Shown here one piece after another: positions 9,432-20,100 of a stretch of 64,000 bases of DNA (position 1 is its first letter; each line of letters begins with the position of its first letter). The notes below the pieces were generated by a model. The model worked only from the letters and a program-made list of their open reading frames with translations, had not been told where the DNA came from and searched no databases. The DNA comes from Arthrobacter alpinus. GTDB taxonomy: Bacteria; Actinomycetota; Actinomycetes; Actinomycetales; Micrococcaceae. The stretch covers positions 4,216,001-4,280,000 of the forward strand of contig NZ_CP013200.1 of the NCBI RefSeq assembly GCF_001445575.1, in the 5' to 3' direction. The position numbers and the translations under genes are program-made.

Positions 9432-9690
9432 TTGCAGAGTCTATAGCCCTGGTCGGGCCTTCTTTTGTGAATCAGGCGGTACACGCCTGTGCGCAACGCG
9501 GAGGTACCTGGTGCTTCGGAGTGGATGCCTCCGGATTGCGCAATGAAAAGGCCGATTACAGCTAGGACTCGGCGTTCCGGCTTCAGCTCACACGCTGAGG
9601 GGTGAGCAGTAGTTTCCTTTTCTGCGCTTGTAGATCGAAACAGTGCCACTTTGCCAATGCCGCGCAGTCCGCGTCCAAAGATTCAGTTCT

Positions 9691-10218
9691 TTAGCTGGCA
9701 ATGTCCTTGTCGTTGTCCTTGCGGAAGGCGTTGCGGCGGGCGTGCTCGTGAACGCAGTCCACCGCTTTGATTTGCACCTCCGCTTGGGTAACGAGGCGGG
9801 CGAACGTGGACTGTTCAAGACCGAGTTGCGGGGCCAGTTCCTCCAACGTCTGCCAGCCGCCGATCTTTGCCATGACCGCGGCGCGCATCAGTTCCGATTC
9901 CAAAACCAAGGTCATCGGTGACCGACTGAGCAACCGACCATTGCGCTTGAGACGGCCGAAGTGCTCCGCTAGCCATGCTAAGGATTGACGGTGGGGGCGC
10001 TGACGAGTGCCCAAGTCATGGATTAGTCCAGTGAGCAATTCCCGCTCACGTCCAATCTCCACGGCTGGGCTGCTGAGTTCGGCATGCACCGGGGTATCGG
10101 TGAAGTACTTGGCCATCCGTTCAATCCTTCCAAGGCCAGCTGTGGCACCGGTCAGGTGGTCGGACAGATACAAACCAAGCAATTTCTCGTTAATGGTGGG
10201 GGTATGTGCGGTGTCATT
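9691..10218 (-). CDS. Conserved actinobacterial protein of unknown function; start unresolved
   Basis: The recognisable part begins at NEKLLGLYLSDHLTGATAG and runs about 165 residues, mostly helical, with RLVTQAEVQIKAVDCVHEHA near the end. I have seen this family in Arthrobacter relatives but know no function. The frame stays open to 10383, yet that upstream part is not protein-like. A good ribosome site (GGAGG) and an ATG at 10217 precede the conserved part in the neighbouring frame. One extra base just after this ATG would restore a normal start (ATG AAC ACC GCA CAT). Either the gene has a one-base loss at its start or it begins at a rare codon. Confidence 0.6.
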   Translation of the reverse strand, partial: NDTAHTPTINEKLLGLYLSDHLTGATAGLGRIERMAKYFTDTPVHAELSSPAVEIGRERELLTGLIHDLGTRQRPHRQSLAWLAEHFGRLKRNGRLLSRSPMTLVLESELMRAAVMAKIGGWQTLEELAPQLGLEQSTFARLVTQAEVQIKAVDCVHEHARRNAFRKDNDKDIAS

Positions 10219-10468
10219 GATCCTCCAGTTGTACTCGTGCTGCTTTCGGCGTGTCAGGGAACGTGCCTGGCAGCAACCCTTCGCGTCGACTTGCCAATGA
10301 AAACCACCGAGGGCAATATCGATTTCTACGCTGTGCTGATGGGCTGGCCAAGAGAGGGCGAGAAAAACGTCTTTCCAGCACACGCTCCTGAGGTGGTGAC
10401 CGGTGCACAGTTCCTCAAGTACCTGTCAATGACCCAACGCAGCCTAGCGCGCGGCACGCGCCTTGGGC

Positions 10469-10501
10469 GTTAAGCGCTACACGTACTACCTAGCGCTTAA
10501 C
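10469..10501. repeat. 33-bp perfect-arm palindrome
   Basis: Arms GTTAAGCGCTA (10469-10479) and TAGCGCTTAAC (10491-10501) are perfect inverted copies around 11 bases. No T-run follows, so it is not a classic terminator. It lies alone in about 500 bp with no convincing gene (10219-10746), which otherwise shows nothing I can name. It may be a protein-binding site. Confidence 0.7.
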
Positions 10502-10746
10502 AGTTGGCAAGCTAAACCTCGGTCAGCCCCTATATCAACGACAACCGTCCGGAACGACATATTACTGATTTGCATAGTGCGCGCCGGACCAAGCACCACG
10601 GCAAGACGTTGCTGCTGCAGCCTGAGCGGCCACCCCGGCCCGCACGTCGGTGAGCCCCACTGTTGCCACCCAAGGATTATCATTCAAAGAGACACCCCTT
10701 TTCGACACAGCATTTTCTCAACAGCATTGGAGTTCCCATTACAGAC

Positions 10747-12351
10747 GTGACCGCCACCCATGATGTCTATTACGGCAACCCTGCAACCGACGACGACTTG
10801 GACCTCCTCGAGGAAACCCCGCCGTCCGCCGTCGGCCGCTTCAAGGATAGGGCCGACGTCGTCCAGCACCGCGGCCGGTACGTCCTGATCAACCGCGACC
10901 GCACACCCAACGACGCCATGGTGGAAGACCTATTGTTCATTCGAGTCGCCTTGGAAGCGGCCGGGCTGAACTATCTGCTGGTGCGCGGCAACGACGAACG
11001 GCCCGTCATCTCCGTCGACTGGCACAATCGGGCCGCTCTGCGCAAGGCCCTTGTTGAGGCATGCGCCCACGAACCGTTCTATGCGATGGCCGTTGACGCC
11101 CGGAAGAAGACCGCACTGCTGGTGGCCGACGGGACGCTGGCCAAGAACAGCCAGTCCCGGATCCTGCGACTGTACCGACCACGATGGGAGCCCGAGGGCG
11201 GACTGAGCTATGGAGCGTCCCTAGGAGTTCAGATTGAACTGTGGAGTTATGAGGGCGACCAACTGGTGCTGCCCATCGAGAACTCGCTGACCCGGCGCAC
11301 GTTGTTGGCCCAGGACGCAGTACGCGGCACAGTGGAACGATATGGCCACATTTGGCCGACCATTGAGAACATGTTTGCCGATCACGCCGCCGACATAGGC
11401 TTTGACATTGACCTCGTTTTCTCCTGGGTGGACGGCAGCTCACCGGAATACGTAGCCGCTCGGCGCACCCAAATGAAGGGTGTGGTGGTGGGCGAGGGCG
11501 ACGACCACGAGGCCCGGTTCCGGCAGATCGACGAGCTCAAGTATGCGCTGCGCTCCGTCTACACCTTTGCTCCATGGATTCGCCGCATCTTTATCGCCAC
11601 CGACTCCCCCACCCCGTATTGGCTGGCCGCGCACCCCTCGGTGACGGTAGTCCGCAGTGAGGAGTTCTTTGCCGACTCTTCGGTGCTGCCGACCCACAAT
11701 TCGCAAGCCGTGGAGTGCCAGTTGCACCACATCGAGGGCTTGTCCGAACACTTCCTGTACTCCAATGACGACATGTTCTTCGGCCGTCCCGTCAGCCCCG
11801 AGATGTTCTTCACACCCGGCGGGATCACGAAGTTTATCGAAGCCGAGACCAGGATCGGCCTGGGCGACAACGACAGCCAGCGCAGCGGCTTCGAGAACGC
11901 GGCCCGGGTCAACCGGAAGCTGCTTTGGGACCGGTTCGGGCGCATCACCACCCGGCACTTGGAACATGCCGCCACACCGCTGCGCCGCAGCGTTATGACG
12001 GAGATGGAGCACGAGTTCCCGGAGGAATTTAGGGCCACCGCGGCCAGCAGGTTCCGGGCGGCGGAGAATATTTCCGTCACCAATTCGCTGTACCACTTCT
12101 ACGGGTTACTCACAGGCAAGGCAGTCGTCCAAACGGACGCCAAGGTGAAATATGTGGACACGACGGCGCGAGCAGGCTTAAAGTACCTGCCCAAACTGCT
12201 GGCCAAACGCAACATAGACTTCTTTTGCCTCAACGACGGCAGCTTCCCGGAGGTCCCCGCCGCCGAACGCGCCGAACTCGTCACGGACTTCCTAAAGAGG
12301 TACTTCCCTATAGCGGCACCTTGGGAGAAAGAGTGGCCAGCCACTGCTTGA
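10747..12351 (+). CDS. Stealth-family polysaccharide phosphotransferase
   Basis: The four conserved Stealth regions can be seen: CR1 DIDLVFSWVDGSSPEY, CR2 around RQIDELKYALRSVYTFAPWI, CR3 with FLYSNDDMFFGRPV, and CR4 near the end (FCLNDGSF). These enzymes transfer sugar-1-phosphate groups onto capsule or wall glycans; relatives include GlcNAc-1-phosphotransferase. An N-terminal region of about 190 residues precedes CR1, as in other actinobacterial members. No ATG lies upstream of the conserved part, so GTG at 10747 or TTG at 10663 is the start; neither has a clear ribosome site. It is convergent with the phosphoesterase gene, 14 bp away. Confidence 0.88.
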   Translation: MTATHDVYYGNPATDDDLDLLEETPPSAVGRFKDRADVVQHRGRYVLINRDRTPNDAMVEDLLFIRVALEAAGLNYLLVRGNDERPVISVDWHNRAALRKALVEACAHEPFYAMAVDARKKTALLVADGTLAKNSQSRILRLYRPRWEPEGGLSYGASLGVQIELWSYEGDQLVLPIENSLTRRTLLAQDAVRGTVERYGHIWPTIENMFADHAADIGFDIDLVFSWVDGSSPEYVAARRTQMKGVVVGEGDDHEARFRQIDELKYALRSVYTFAPWIRRIFIATDSPTPYWLAAHPSVTVVRSEEFFADSSVLPTHNSQAVECQLHHIEGLSEHFLYSNDDMFFGRPVSPEMFFTPGGITKFIEAETRIGLGDNDSQRSGFENAARVNRKLLWDRFGRITTRHLEHAATPLRRSVMTEMEHEFPEEFRATAASRFRAAENISVTNSLYHFYGLLTGKAVVQTDAKVKYVDTTARAGLKYLPKLLAKRNIDFFCLNDGSFPEVPAAERAELVTDFLKRYFPIAAPWEKEWPATA

Positions 12352-12365
12352 GCATCCCATGACGT

Positions 12366-13307
12366 TCAGCGCGACGCCAACCTAATCTGTTGCGTTTGGA
12401 CGGGGATGCCCGTGGTGCGCGGCGCGTGGTCCGGGATTCGCACCCCGGCCGCGGCAAGGCGGCTTTGTGTTTCCTCGGCGTTGACATGCTGGCCGACTGT
12501 CGGCCCGGAGCCCAACAGCACTGTTGAGTGGACAATGGTGTGTTCGTACACGTGGACCAGATTGAACGACTGCCCGCCGTCTCGGCCGCGGGTGCCACCC
12601 ACGGGCACGTTTAGGTCCTGGGTGTAGCAGGTGGCCGAGGCGACGGATACCGGGATCCCGGCAAACATGGCGGTGGTCGAATAGTGCAGGTGGCCGGCCA
12701 GAATGGTACGTACGTCCGAGCCGTGCAACACCGCCGCTAGCTCGGACTGCCGGCGCAGCTCCACCAGCACGGAGAGGTCCAGCACGCTAGGCACCGGAGG
12801 GTGATGGAGGGCCAGGATGGTGCCGTCAGGGGCTGGCGTGGAAAGTTCACCGGCCAGCCATTCCAGCTGGTCCACGTCAAGTTCACCGTGATGGAATCCA
12901 GGCACCGAAGTGTCCAAGGTGATGACCCGGAGCCCGTTCAAATAGTAGCTGTGGTCCAACGGCGCGCCGTTTGCGGGTTCCCCCAGCAGGCTCGCGCGGA
13001 AGTTTCCACGATGGTCGTGGTTCCCCATGGCCCAGATCACCTGGGCGCCGAGGCTTTTGCAGGCGGGCTCCACGATCCGGCGCAGTTTTGCGTACGCCTC
13101 CGGCTCGCCTTTGTCGGTGAGGTCGCCGGTGAAGACAACCGCGTCCGGGCGGGCTCCCGACGCCGCTATTTCGGCGAAGGTTTGGCGCAGTTGCTCCTCG
13201 CTGTCCACCGCCCCGTACAGCAGGCCCGGTCCACCCAGCAGGTGGGTGTCGCTCAAGTGAAGCAGGAAATGACGCGGTCGGGGGTGCTCGGCCTCAATGA
13301 AATCCAT
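12366..13307 (-). CDS. CpdA-like metallophosphoesterase (cyclic-nucleotide phosphodiesterase family)
   Basis: A 313-residue calcineurin-like enzyme with its metal-binding motifs in order: LSDTHL (about residue 18), [28 protein letters not shown] and AGHLHYS. The GNHDHR and GHLHYS blocks are typical of the class III phosphodiesterases that include E. coli CpdA and mycobacterial Rv0805, which hydrolyse 3',5'-cAMP. Substrate is family inference only. It is a stand-alone gene convergent with the Stealth gene. Confidence 0.87.
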   Translation of the reverse strand: MDFIEAEHPRPRHFLLHLSDTHLLGGPGLLYGAVDSEEQLRQTFAEIAASGARPDAVVFTGDLTDKGEPEAYAKLRRIVEPACKSLGAQVIWAMGNHDHRGNFRASLLGEPANGAPLDHSYYLNGLRVITLDTSVPGFHHGELDVDQLEWLAGELSTPAPDGTILALHHPPVPSVLDLSVLVELRRQSELAAVLHGSDVRTILAGHLHYSTTAMFAGIPVSVASATCYTQDLNVPVGGTRGRDGGQSFNLVHVYEHTIVHSTVLLGSGPTVGQHVNAEETQSRLAAAGVRIPDHAPRTTGIPVQTQQIRLASR

Positions 13308-13924
13308 GACTGCCTTAATGGTCGGGTGGATGCGGCGTTCGCCGTGTCCCTCTCATGTACCTCCATCCAATCACTTCCCGCGTGTATTCCGGGCCAACAG
13401 AGCAGTAAATTTGCGACAACGCCTGAGGCTGCGCGGCCGTTGACCATTGATGGGGCACCGGAAAATCCAGACCTATAACGTGCCGAGAGGCTATCGATCT
13501 CGCGGAGAGGGTACCGACTGCGGCGGAGCCCGCAGATCAAGCAGCCCTACCCATTCGCTGCGGTCCTTCTCCAGCAAGGCAGCACCCGTAGGTCCGAAAG
13601 CCACGGCTCACGCCGCGGTAACGGAACAGAGCGCCGTGACGGCTAGGAGTACACGGATGGCCACAAACGCGAAGATCACGGTCCTTCTCCTGTCAGAAAT
13701 GCCTACTGGGGCCTTTCTTCACTCACACTACGCACCGTGCGATTGGACTTTAAGGAAATCACCCTGCGGCCGCTCAGCCCCGCGACCGCCCCGGGACAAT
13801 AGTTGGTCCGGCAGTTGGCCACCCAATGTGCTATCAGGAGCGAGAGCACTTGGGACGGCAACCGGCAACGATGTAGCCCAGCGGCCTGCACACCGCCGTG
13901 GATCTAGATACAATAGGCAAAACA
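13308..13924. other. Intergenic stretch with no supported gene
   Basis: Frames exist on both strands (the longest spans 13447-13992), but their translations are Arg/Ser/Pro-rich without family likeness and without ribosome sites. I see no tRNA cloverleaf, terminator or repeat here. Confidence 0.5.
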
Positions 13925-14299
13925 CTATGCGGCGCCATTCTCCTCTTGCGAGGCCCCTTCTTGTTGCTTCTGCCACGGCCAGCGTCCTGTGATCTCCAAT
14001 TCGAGGGACCAGCTGAGGAAGGTTCGAATGAGCACGATTGCTGCTAGGACAGCGACGCTTTCCATCGAGGGTGTGACTGCTACCGTGCGGATAATATCGG
14101 CCGCGACCAAGAGCTCAAGGCCGAGAAGAATGGACCGGCCGAGGAACCGCCGGAATTGCCGATACACGTCGCTTTCGCGGCGAATAAGCCGGGACGCGGC
14201 GAAAAGAGCCGCAAGCAACGTTCCGATAATGACGGCTGCGACGCCAACGGCATCGACGGCACGGCCGACTGAATCAATCAGGTGTTGAAAACCATCCAT
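13925..14299 (-). CDS. DUF1622 membrane protein
   Basis: A 124-residue protein from the ATG at 14299, chosen because AAGGAG lies 7 bases before it. It has three hydrophobic segments (VGVAAVIIGTLLAALFAA, SILLGLELLVAADIIRTV and VAVLAAIVLIRTFLSWSLE). The block LLGLELLVAADII and the end RTFLSWSLELEI are typical of DUF1622, whose function is unknown. A stand-alone gene at the edge of the recognisable host region. Confidence 0.85.
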   Translation of the reverse strand: MDGFQHLIDSVGRAVDAVGVAAVIIGTLLAALFAASRLIRRESDVYRQFRRFLGRSILLGLELLVAADIIRTVAVTPSMESVAVLAAIVLIRTFLSWSLELEITGRWPWQKQQEGASQEENGAA

Positions 14300-15177
14300 G
14301 TTCGTCTCCTTTTCCGGGCCCACGGGCCACTCCTCCTACGGTACATTTGAAGGCTTCTGCATGGAACGGGCCTTGTGGACAAGCTAGAAGACGCAACAAT
14401 CGACCAGCGAGACGAAGGTCCGGAACTACCAGTTGAGCATGAAGATGTCGTGAAACGCCAAATTGGGTACACCCAGATGGACACGGCCCGACTCCAGCCA
14501 CGTTGACGCGGATTAAATAGCTAGGCAAAAATGACGCCAGAACCCTAGCCAATCCAGCCACCAGGCGACTGCGGAATTCGAACCGAAACAGCTGGATGGA
14601 ACGGTAAATGAAAAAGTCCCGCAGAATTAGCAATGGAACCCATCACCGCAGGTCAGATCATGCTGAGCACCTAAAACCAATCGTCAGTTGTCAACGTTTA
14701 TGACCCCGCTTTACAAGTATCGGTTTGCCACTCCTTGCCATTACCCCGTCCTGGCTCGTTTTTCAGGGGCAGGCCAGCGACAATGGCAGATACTAAACAC
14801 TCTCCAGTTTGCGTTGATTCTGGAGAGTTTATGGCGAGTCGGTTGTATTTCACATACCAATCTCGCTGCAAGGCAAATTGAACAGCACCGACCACATAGC
14901 AACCGAGTGCGGACACAGCAATGCACCTACCACGCCTACCGATTAGACGCTGATCCGGCCAAGTCCGGAACACATCAGCCAATGAGGTCTATTGAATAGA
15001 CAAAGCCGTTCGTTTGATCTGCCTGCAAGGCTAAATTCAGTGGGCTCTAGGGAAGTGGCTCAGCCGGATCCTAATTTCACTGGCTTTGACCGGGCGCCAA
15101 AGCCACTCGCACAGACGTACAGAACGTGCCCATACTTCAGCACCGAGTTCTCCCTGAGCGCGACCGAGGTCTCTCGA
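14300..15177. other. Non-coding or decayed border region
   Basis: About 880 bp between the last host-like gene and the first accessory gene. The frames here (for example 14274-14633 and 14698-14982 on the minus strand) have no family likeness or ribosome site. Base composition is more even than in the genes to the left. I see no tRNA, integrase remnant or repeat that would mark an island end. Confidence 0.5.
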
Positions 15178-16170
15178 TCAGCGCTGAGTGCTCTTCGATT
15201 TCACGACTTTAACTCCCGAGTACCCGCATTCGTCCAACAGATTTTTAACGTATTGGACATCGTCCGCGGTTTGTCGACTCGGCCCAAGTCTCACTTTAAC
15301 AATGGGCAACGGTAGCGGCCGAGGCTGATACTGCAGGCGGTCGCCTGGATGGAGGAGGTCATCGTGCTCCAACGGGGCACCAGTTAATTTAACAAAAGTC
15401 GTCTCGTTCTCTCCGCCGTAGGCACCCGTTCTTCGGTGAATGACGTCTTCATTGTCGGGGTGTGTCACGACATATCGGACTTCTCTTTCGGCTCTGAATC
15501 CTCGATTCTTTATGCTCGCGACGGCAACTACATAATCGCTTACAGCTTGATCTCGCATGAGGTCAGACATGTCTACATCTTCATCTGGATAAGGATTCCG
15601 TGCCAATCCCTCCTGCATCGCACCAACGGCGTCCCGGATAAGGGTTTGATGTTTACGACGTCGATACGCCATGCGTGTCCAGCGAAGCGGAACGTCTTCA
15701 ATATGTCCCCGGAGAGTCCCACTGGGTGGCTCGCATCCGAGGATCGGCATATGTGAATCTTCCCGAATACCAATGGCGTAGCCATCACGCTGGGCATATC
15801 TATCCCACTGAGAGTTGTCGTCGCCATCACGCGAAAAACTCACAGTGAACGCGCTGCCCCTGAACGGAAACTCTTCCCATTCATCGATAAGCTCTCGCGC
15901 AGCGGAGAAATCAATTTCTGAATCCTGCTCCTTGGGGGAGAGGAAACGTCTATCTCGATTCCGGAAATAGCGCTTGACCTGCTTGATCCCAGCTCTAATC
16001 TCGTCCGTATCGTTTAGGAACTCAATATTGGTTGCCCAGAGCGTGTGGTTTCGAAGGATCAGCGGAAGGCTCTCCGCAGTAGTGTAGTGCCAGCGAACGC
16101 GAGGTTTAGGCAAGTCAATCTCGGCATCTATGTCGCGTGCTGCTTGGAAGGGAAACCCAAATTCCGTCAT
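15178..16170 (-). CDS. DUF2971 family protein
   Basis: A 330-residue protein with the DUF2971 start (WHYTTAESLPLILRNHTLWA, then NDTDEI) and the block FTVSFSRDGDDNSQWDRYA, followed by a later RAEREVRYVV. Members are widespread in genomic islands and often sit beside restriction or abortive-infection genes; the biochemical role is not known to me. It is the last gene of the minus-strand run that begins with the GIY-YIG gene at 24258, but the 182-bp gap to DUF6308 leaves its membership open. Confidence 0.8.
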   Translation of the reverse strand: MTEFGFPFQAARDIDAEIDLPKPRVRWHYTTAESLPLILRNHTLWATNIEFLNDTDEIRAGIKQVKRYFRNRDRRFLSPKEQDSEIDFSAARELIDEWEEFPFRGSAFTVSFSRDGDDNSQWDRYAQRDGYAIGIREDSHMPILGCEPPSGTLRGHIEDVPLRWTRMAYRRRKHQTLIRDAVGAMQEGLARNPYPDEDVDMSDLMRDQAVSDYVVAVASIKNRGFRAEREVRYVVTHPDNEDVIHRRTGAYGGENETTFVKLTGAPLEHDDLLHPGDRLQYQPRPLPLPIVKVRLGPSRQTADDVQYVKNLLDECGYSGVKVVKSKSTQR

Positions 16171-16352
16171 AGTCCTATCGTGCAGGTTTTGGAGTGGCTA
16201 CGCAAAGTGGCAGCCTACCATTCATCCGCTCGCGCCTGCCCAAAACCCTCGAAAGCGATCGACTGAATATCAATCTATGTTTGCCAAACTCACAAAACAG
16301 CGGTCAGCAGCCGGAATGTATCCAATCATTTTGTCATCAGCCGGGACCACAT

Positions 16353-17045
16353 TTACGAGGTTTTCCATTTCCCGTCGTCAACCGTTTCGCGAACCTTCGC
16401 AGCACCGTGCCCGTCCATCCACAAGACGATATCGATGACGCGAAGCAGCGACAGGTGGGACTGGCCAGAGGCTTCACGGATGGACTCAAGGCGCATAGCG
16501 AACTGCCGACCCTTGTCGCCTTGAAACGCCTCCCACCATCTCACCCACTGTCCGCCGCTGTCGCGCAAACCGACCTGATCCTTCACCACGGAGTCGTAGA
16601 TGGGGACGAGATGCGGTCGTTTACGAGCGAGAATTTTGCTGGCCGTCGTCTGGCCAATGCCCCAGGTGGCTTTCTTCTGTCGCAGCAGCTGCCAAATACC
16701 ATCCGCAGGCGAACCGTAGTCAAGGAGTTCCGAAAACTGCTCCGCAGTCAGGTTCTCGAGCCGCAGTTCGACAGCTAACGGTGTCAGGAGCGCCTCGATC
16801 TTACCGTCGAGCTCCTCCATGATTCCCAGTGCAGCCTGGCCTGGGACATGGACTGAGAGCATGGATACGGCAATCAGATCGGCGGCCGTGATCCGGTTCG
16901 GCTCAACAAAGTCGCCTCCCCCAGCGAAGTTCTCGAAACGGGAACCCGTGTACAAAGGGCGCCCATTGGATTGGACTTCAAAGTATTTTTGGATGTGGCC
17001 AGCTGCTACCTCGTCGCTGAGACGTTCCATCGCGTCAATCGGCAT
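16353..17045 (-). CDS. DUF6308 family protein
   Basis: A 230-residue protein from the ATG at 17045, chosen for its GGAAGAG ribosome site; the frame is open to 17087. It resembles DUF6308: a conserved stretch on tissue-specific-looking loops is absent, but GIGQTTASKILARKRPHLVPIYDSVV and RWWEAF match the family as I recall it. ASKILARKRP within a helical setting recalls helix-hairpin-helix DNA glycosylase folds, which is only a hint. It lies 94 bp after the helicase gene on the same strand and may belong to that defence operon. Confidence 0.65.
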   Translation of the reverse strand: MPIDAMERLSDEVAAGHIQKYFEVQSNGRPLYTGSRFENFAGGGDFVEPNRITAADLIAVSMLSVHVPGQAALGIMEELDGKIEALLTPLAVELRLENLTAEQFSELLDYGSPADGIWQLLRQKKATWGIGQTTASKILARKRPHLVPIYDSVVKDQVGLRDSGGQWVRWWEAFQGDKGRQFAMRLESIREASGQSHLSLLRVIDIVLWMDGHGAAKVRETVDDGKWKTS

Positions 17046-17138
17046 GTAATCTCTTCCTGAAAAGTTTTGCTCAGTGTGCCTGAACACCCTGATTCTTTCA
17101 ATCTGCCATTTACGTCTGACAAATACCCTGGACCCTTG

Positions 17139-20100
17139 CTAGGGACTGAGATCCAGTGGCTTCATGTCCGGATTGCGCAGCGTTTCCAGCAAGTCATCCT
17201 GGCGTGCCTGTCCCAGAGCCAAACGGTACCCTGCCAGCCCTGACAACATCCGTTGTGTCCTCGGGACATCACGGCTGAGGGGGTGGTCAAGCAGTCTCCG
17301 CTCAATCCTGTGTTCTCCGGGATGCACCCAGTAAGGGGCAAAATCTCGGACAGCCTGCGGCCTTGAAGCAGCTGCCGCGTCCGCACGCTTGAACAACGCC
17401 GCCCACGGATTTCGCGCACCCTCAGAACGCACCTCGTCCCAGTGCGCAGCTGCAACATTTTTGCGCACGGCATGTCCCATATATCGGTGCACGCGCCCCT
17501 CGCGCTGCTCGAAGTCCACCGGATTCGTCGGGACGTTCCAGTGGATCACCGAGTGACTCCACCAGTGGAAGTCGATCCCTTCTTGCCCTACCGAGGTCGA
17601 GGTCAGCACAAACGGCCAAAATGGACTGTTGAAAGCGGCGCGGACGTCCGGCATTCGCAGGGATCCCCCGTCCTCCGTGCGCCCGCCACCGTAGCGCACG
17701 GCGAACCTAGTGCCCATGGCCAGACCTCGGTCATCTTCAGAGGGATCTTTGGCCCACAATGTGGCTGAGGTCAGAGACAGCGCGCGGCGCATAGCGTCCG
17801 CAATGTCCATGAGCTGGTCCCCCGAAACGGAACCACTCGGTTGCTGGCTACGCAGCTGGAAGACGTACTCATCCAACACGGCCTGCAGATTCCCGTCAGC
17901 ACAGTACCGAAGAATCGCCTGCCAGTAGCGCAAACCAGGGTACAACTGGACAAGCAGTTCAGTTGCTTCTGGGCGATTAAAGAGCGTCCGGAGTCCCTCC
18001 GCGGCATGAAGCGCAGCTTGCCAGTGCGCCTCCGCGTCAAACGAGGCCGGCAAGATACGTCCAAGTGCACGGTACACACAATTCGCTGGCGAATTCAGAG
18101 CCAGTTCACCGACACCTTCTCGCCAGATGCCCCTGCCTGACACCGCTGTCTCAAGCATGCGCGCAACATGGGACATGAAGTTCGTTTCTTCTGTTTCCCC
18201 TTCCGTGGACAACGTCGCCCCGGACATGCCTCGTTCAGCAACCGAAGCAATTCCTTCCCTAGCTGCCGCTGGGTCGTGCATCCATGGACGAGGAAGTGGG
18301 TTCCCGAGCCCAAAATAGGCAGCCCATACACCTCTCTCATCGGAGGAACCCCGCGCAAATTTGTGCTCTTGAAGTACCAATTCCGCAGTCTGCCGGAGCT
18401 GTTCCGAGCTCGCTGATACGCCGTCGTCGGCCTGGGCCGAAAGCCGCAAGGGGTCAGTCAAACCGGCCAGGTCGGCATGCGGGGTGAAGAGCGCCATGGC
18501 CGACATAGCCAGGGGTTCGCCGTCGCGCATGCGCCATACCAACCGTGGGGCGAAGCGGGCTCGAGCCTCGGCTGAGTTCTCAACTTCCCCTTCTGACGCA
18601 GTCATGATGAGCCGCTCTGCCTCATAGGACAAAAGCGTGCTCACTGCATTCGGTGTCGCGTTCCAGGCTGAAAATAGCACCTGTTTTGTGGCGGAGGTTC
18701 CGACGTCAGCGAATGGCCCGGAAGGTTGAGTGTAGGGGCACGACGGCGGCATCCACAGCAGCCGCCACAAGCCGCCGCCAAGTACATGGCGTTCAACTGC
18801 ACGATACTTTGCATTGTCGCCCTCGAGTGGTTCGTAGCGACGGTAGCGGTCCCGGTCGATCGTCTTGAGTGAGGGAAGGTGCATCCGTACGTCGTTGTTC
18901 TCGGAAGCCCACCCGTCAATCGTCCGTCCCAATTGATAGTCCCCCAGGAAGTTTGCGAAGTATGGCACTGATTTCCAGTATTCGATCGGGTTTCCCGCCC
19001 CAGCCGCCTTGGACAAACGGGTCAGCGCCGCCAGGCTGCGCAGGTCGGCCGGCCGGACGTCGTTCGGTGTCATCTGATGCACGCGCAACATGTCGTCGTC
19101 GCCCAGCTGTGGCCGTTCGGTGCGGCACATGTACTGCTTCAGATGCCTTTCAAGGGACACCGCGTTGTCCCCGGATTCGATGCCGGCAAGCTGGTGCCGA
19201 CGGCGGTCCAACAACCTTTGGAGCTTCCCTATCCATTCGGGATCATCCTGCGAGAGGAAACCCAACAGCTCAGTAAACTCGCTTGCATGGTCCTCACCGC
19301 CGTCGTCAGCGCCTGACGTATGTGCTTTGTAAGGTGTGGCCGAGAGCAGCAATATCTTGGCGCCGTCGAAGTTGAGGAATTGCCGGGCCAGCTCGGCGGC
19401 ATTACTAGCCTCTGCATCATTCTTGGGACCATGCAACAGATCCTGGAAGCGCTGGAACTCGTCGAGGATGATGATGTCTGGTTCTAGGCATTTCAGGCCA
19501 ACCTCGGCCAGAACGGTACGGTATTCGCGGATCAAATCCGGCATGCCTTCCCGTAGTCGATCCGTATGCTCATCCGAGCGGAGCACCTTCTTGAAACGTC
19601 GCATCAAGCCACGATCCGTCGTCTGCTTCCGGAAGTCCTCGCGAACGTGCGTCGCAAAACCCTCAGGGTGGCGTTGTCGGAACTTGTTGATCTCGTACAT
19701 GAATCCAGGAACCCCAGCATTGCCCCGCAGTAATTCCACAACCTTCTCCTCGACTTCCGAGGGAAAGCGTTTGGGATCTTTCGGGTTCTCGCGTTCCCCA
19801 AGCAATGCCTCAAGCATGAGGAACAGGACAGCCCGCTCTTCCACATTTCCCAGACGTTGCCCTTCACTGAAAGAAGTCCCCGGGGTGAGCGAGATGAAGT
19901 TGACCCCCTTCCCAGTATTTTCCCCGGGAGCGGCATTCAACCGCTTCAGCTCCAGCGGTAGCAGCGTTAGCCGCCCAGACTCGATAACGTCAGTCTGCCG
20001 GGTGACATTCACACGATCGATATTCTGCTTGGCGAGGTCCGCATTGGAGCACATATATACAACATCGATCCGGTCCACACCATCGACCCTCTCGAGATGT

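Noticed and set aside
13447..13992. 181-residue plus-strand frame
   Set aside because: Low-complexity Arg/Ser/Pro translation, no ribosome site, no family likeness, and its end overlaps the DUF1622 gene.
14274..14982. Minus-strand frames of 119 and 94 residues
   Set aside because: No ribosome sites or recognisable motifs; one overlaps the promoter of the DUF1622 gene.
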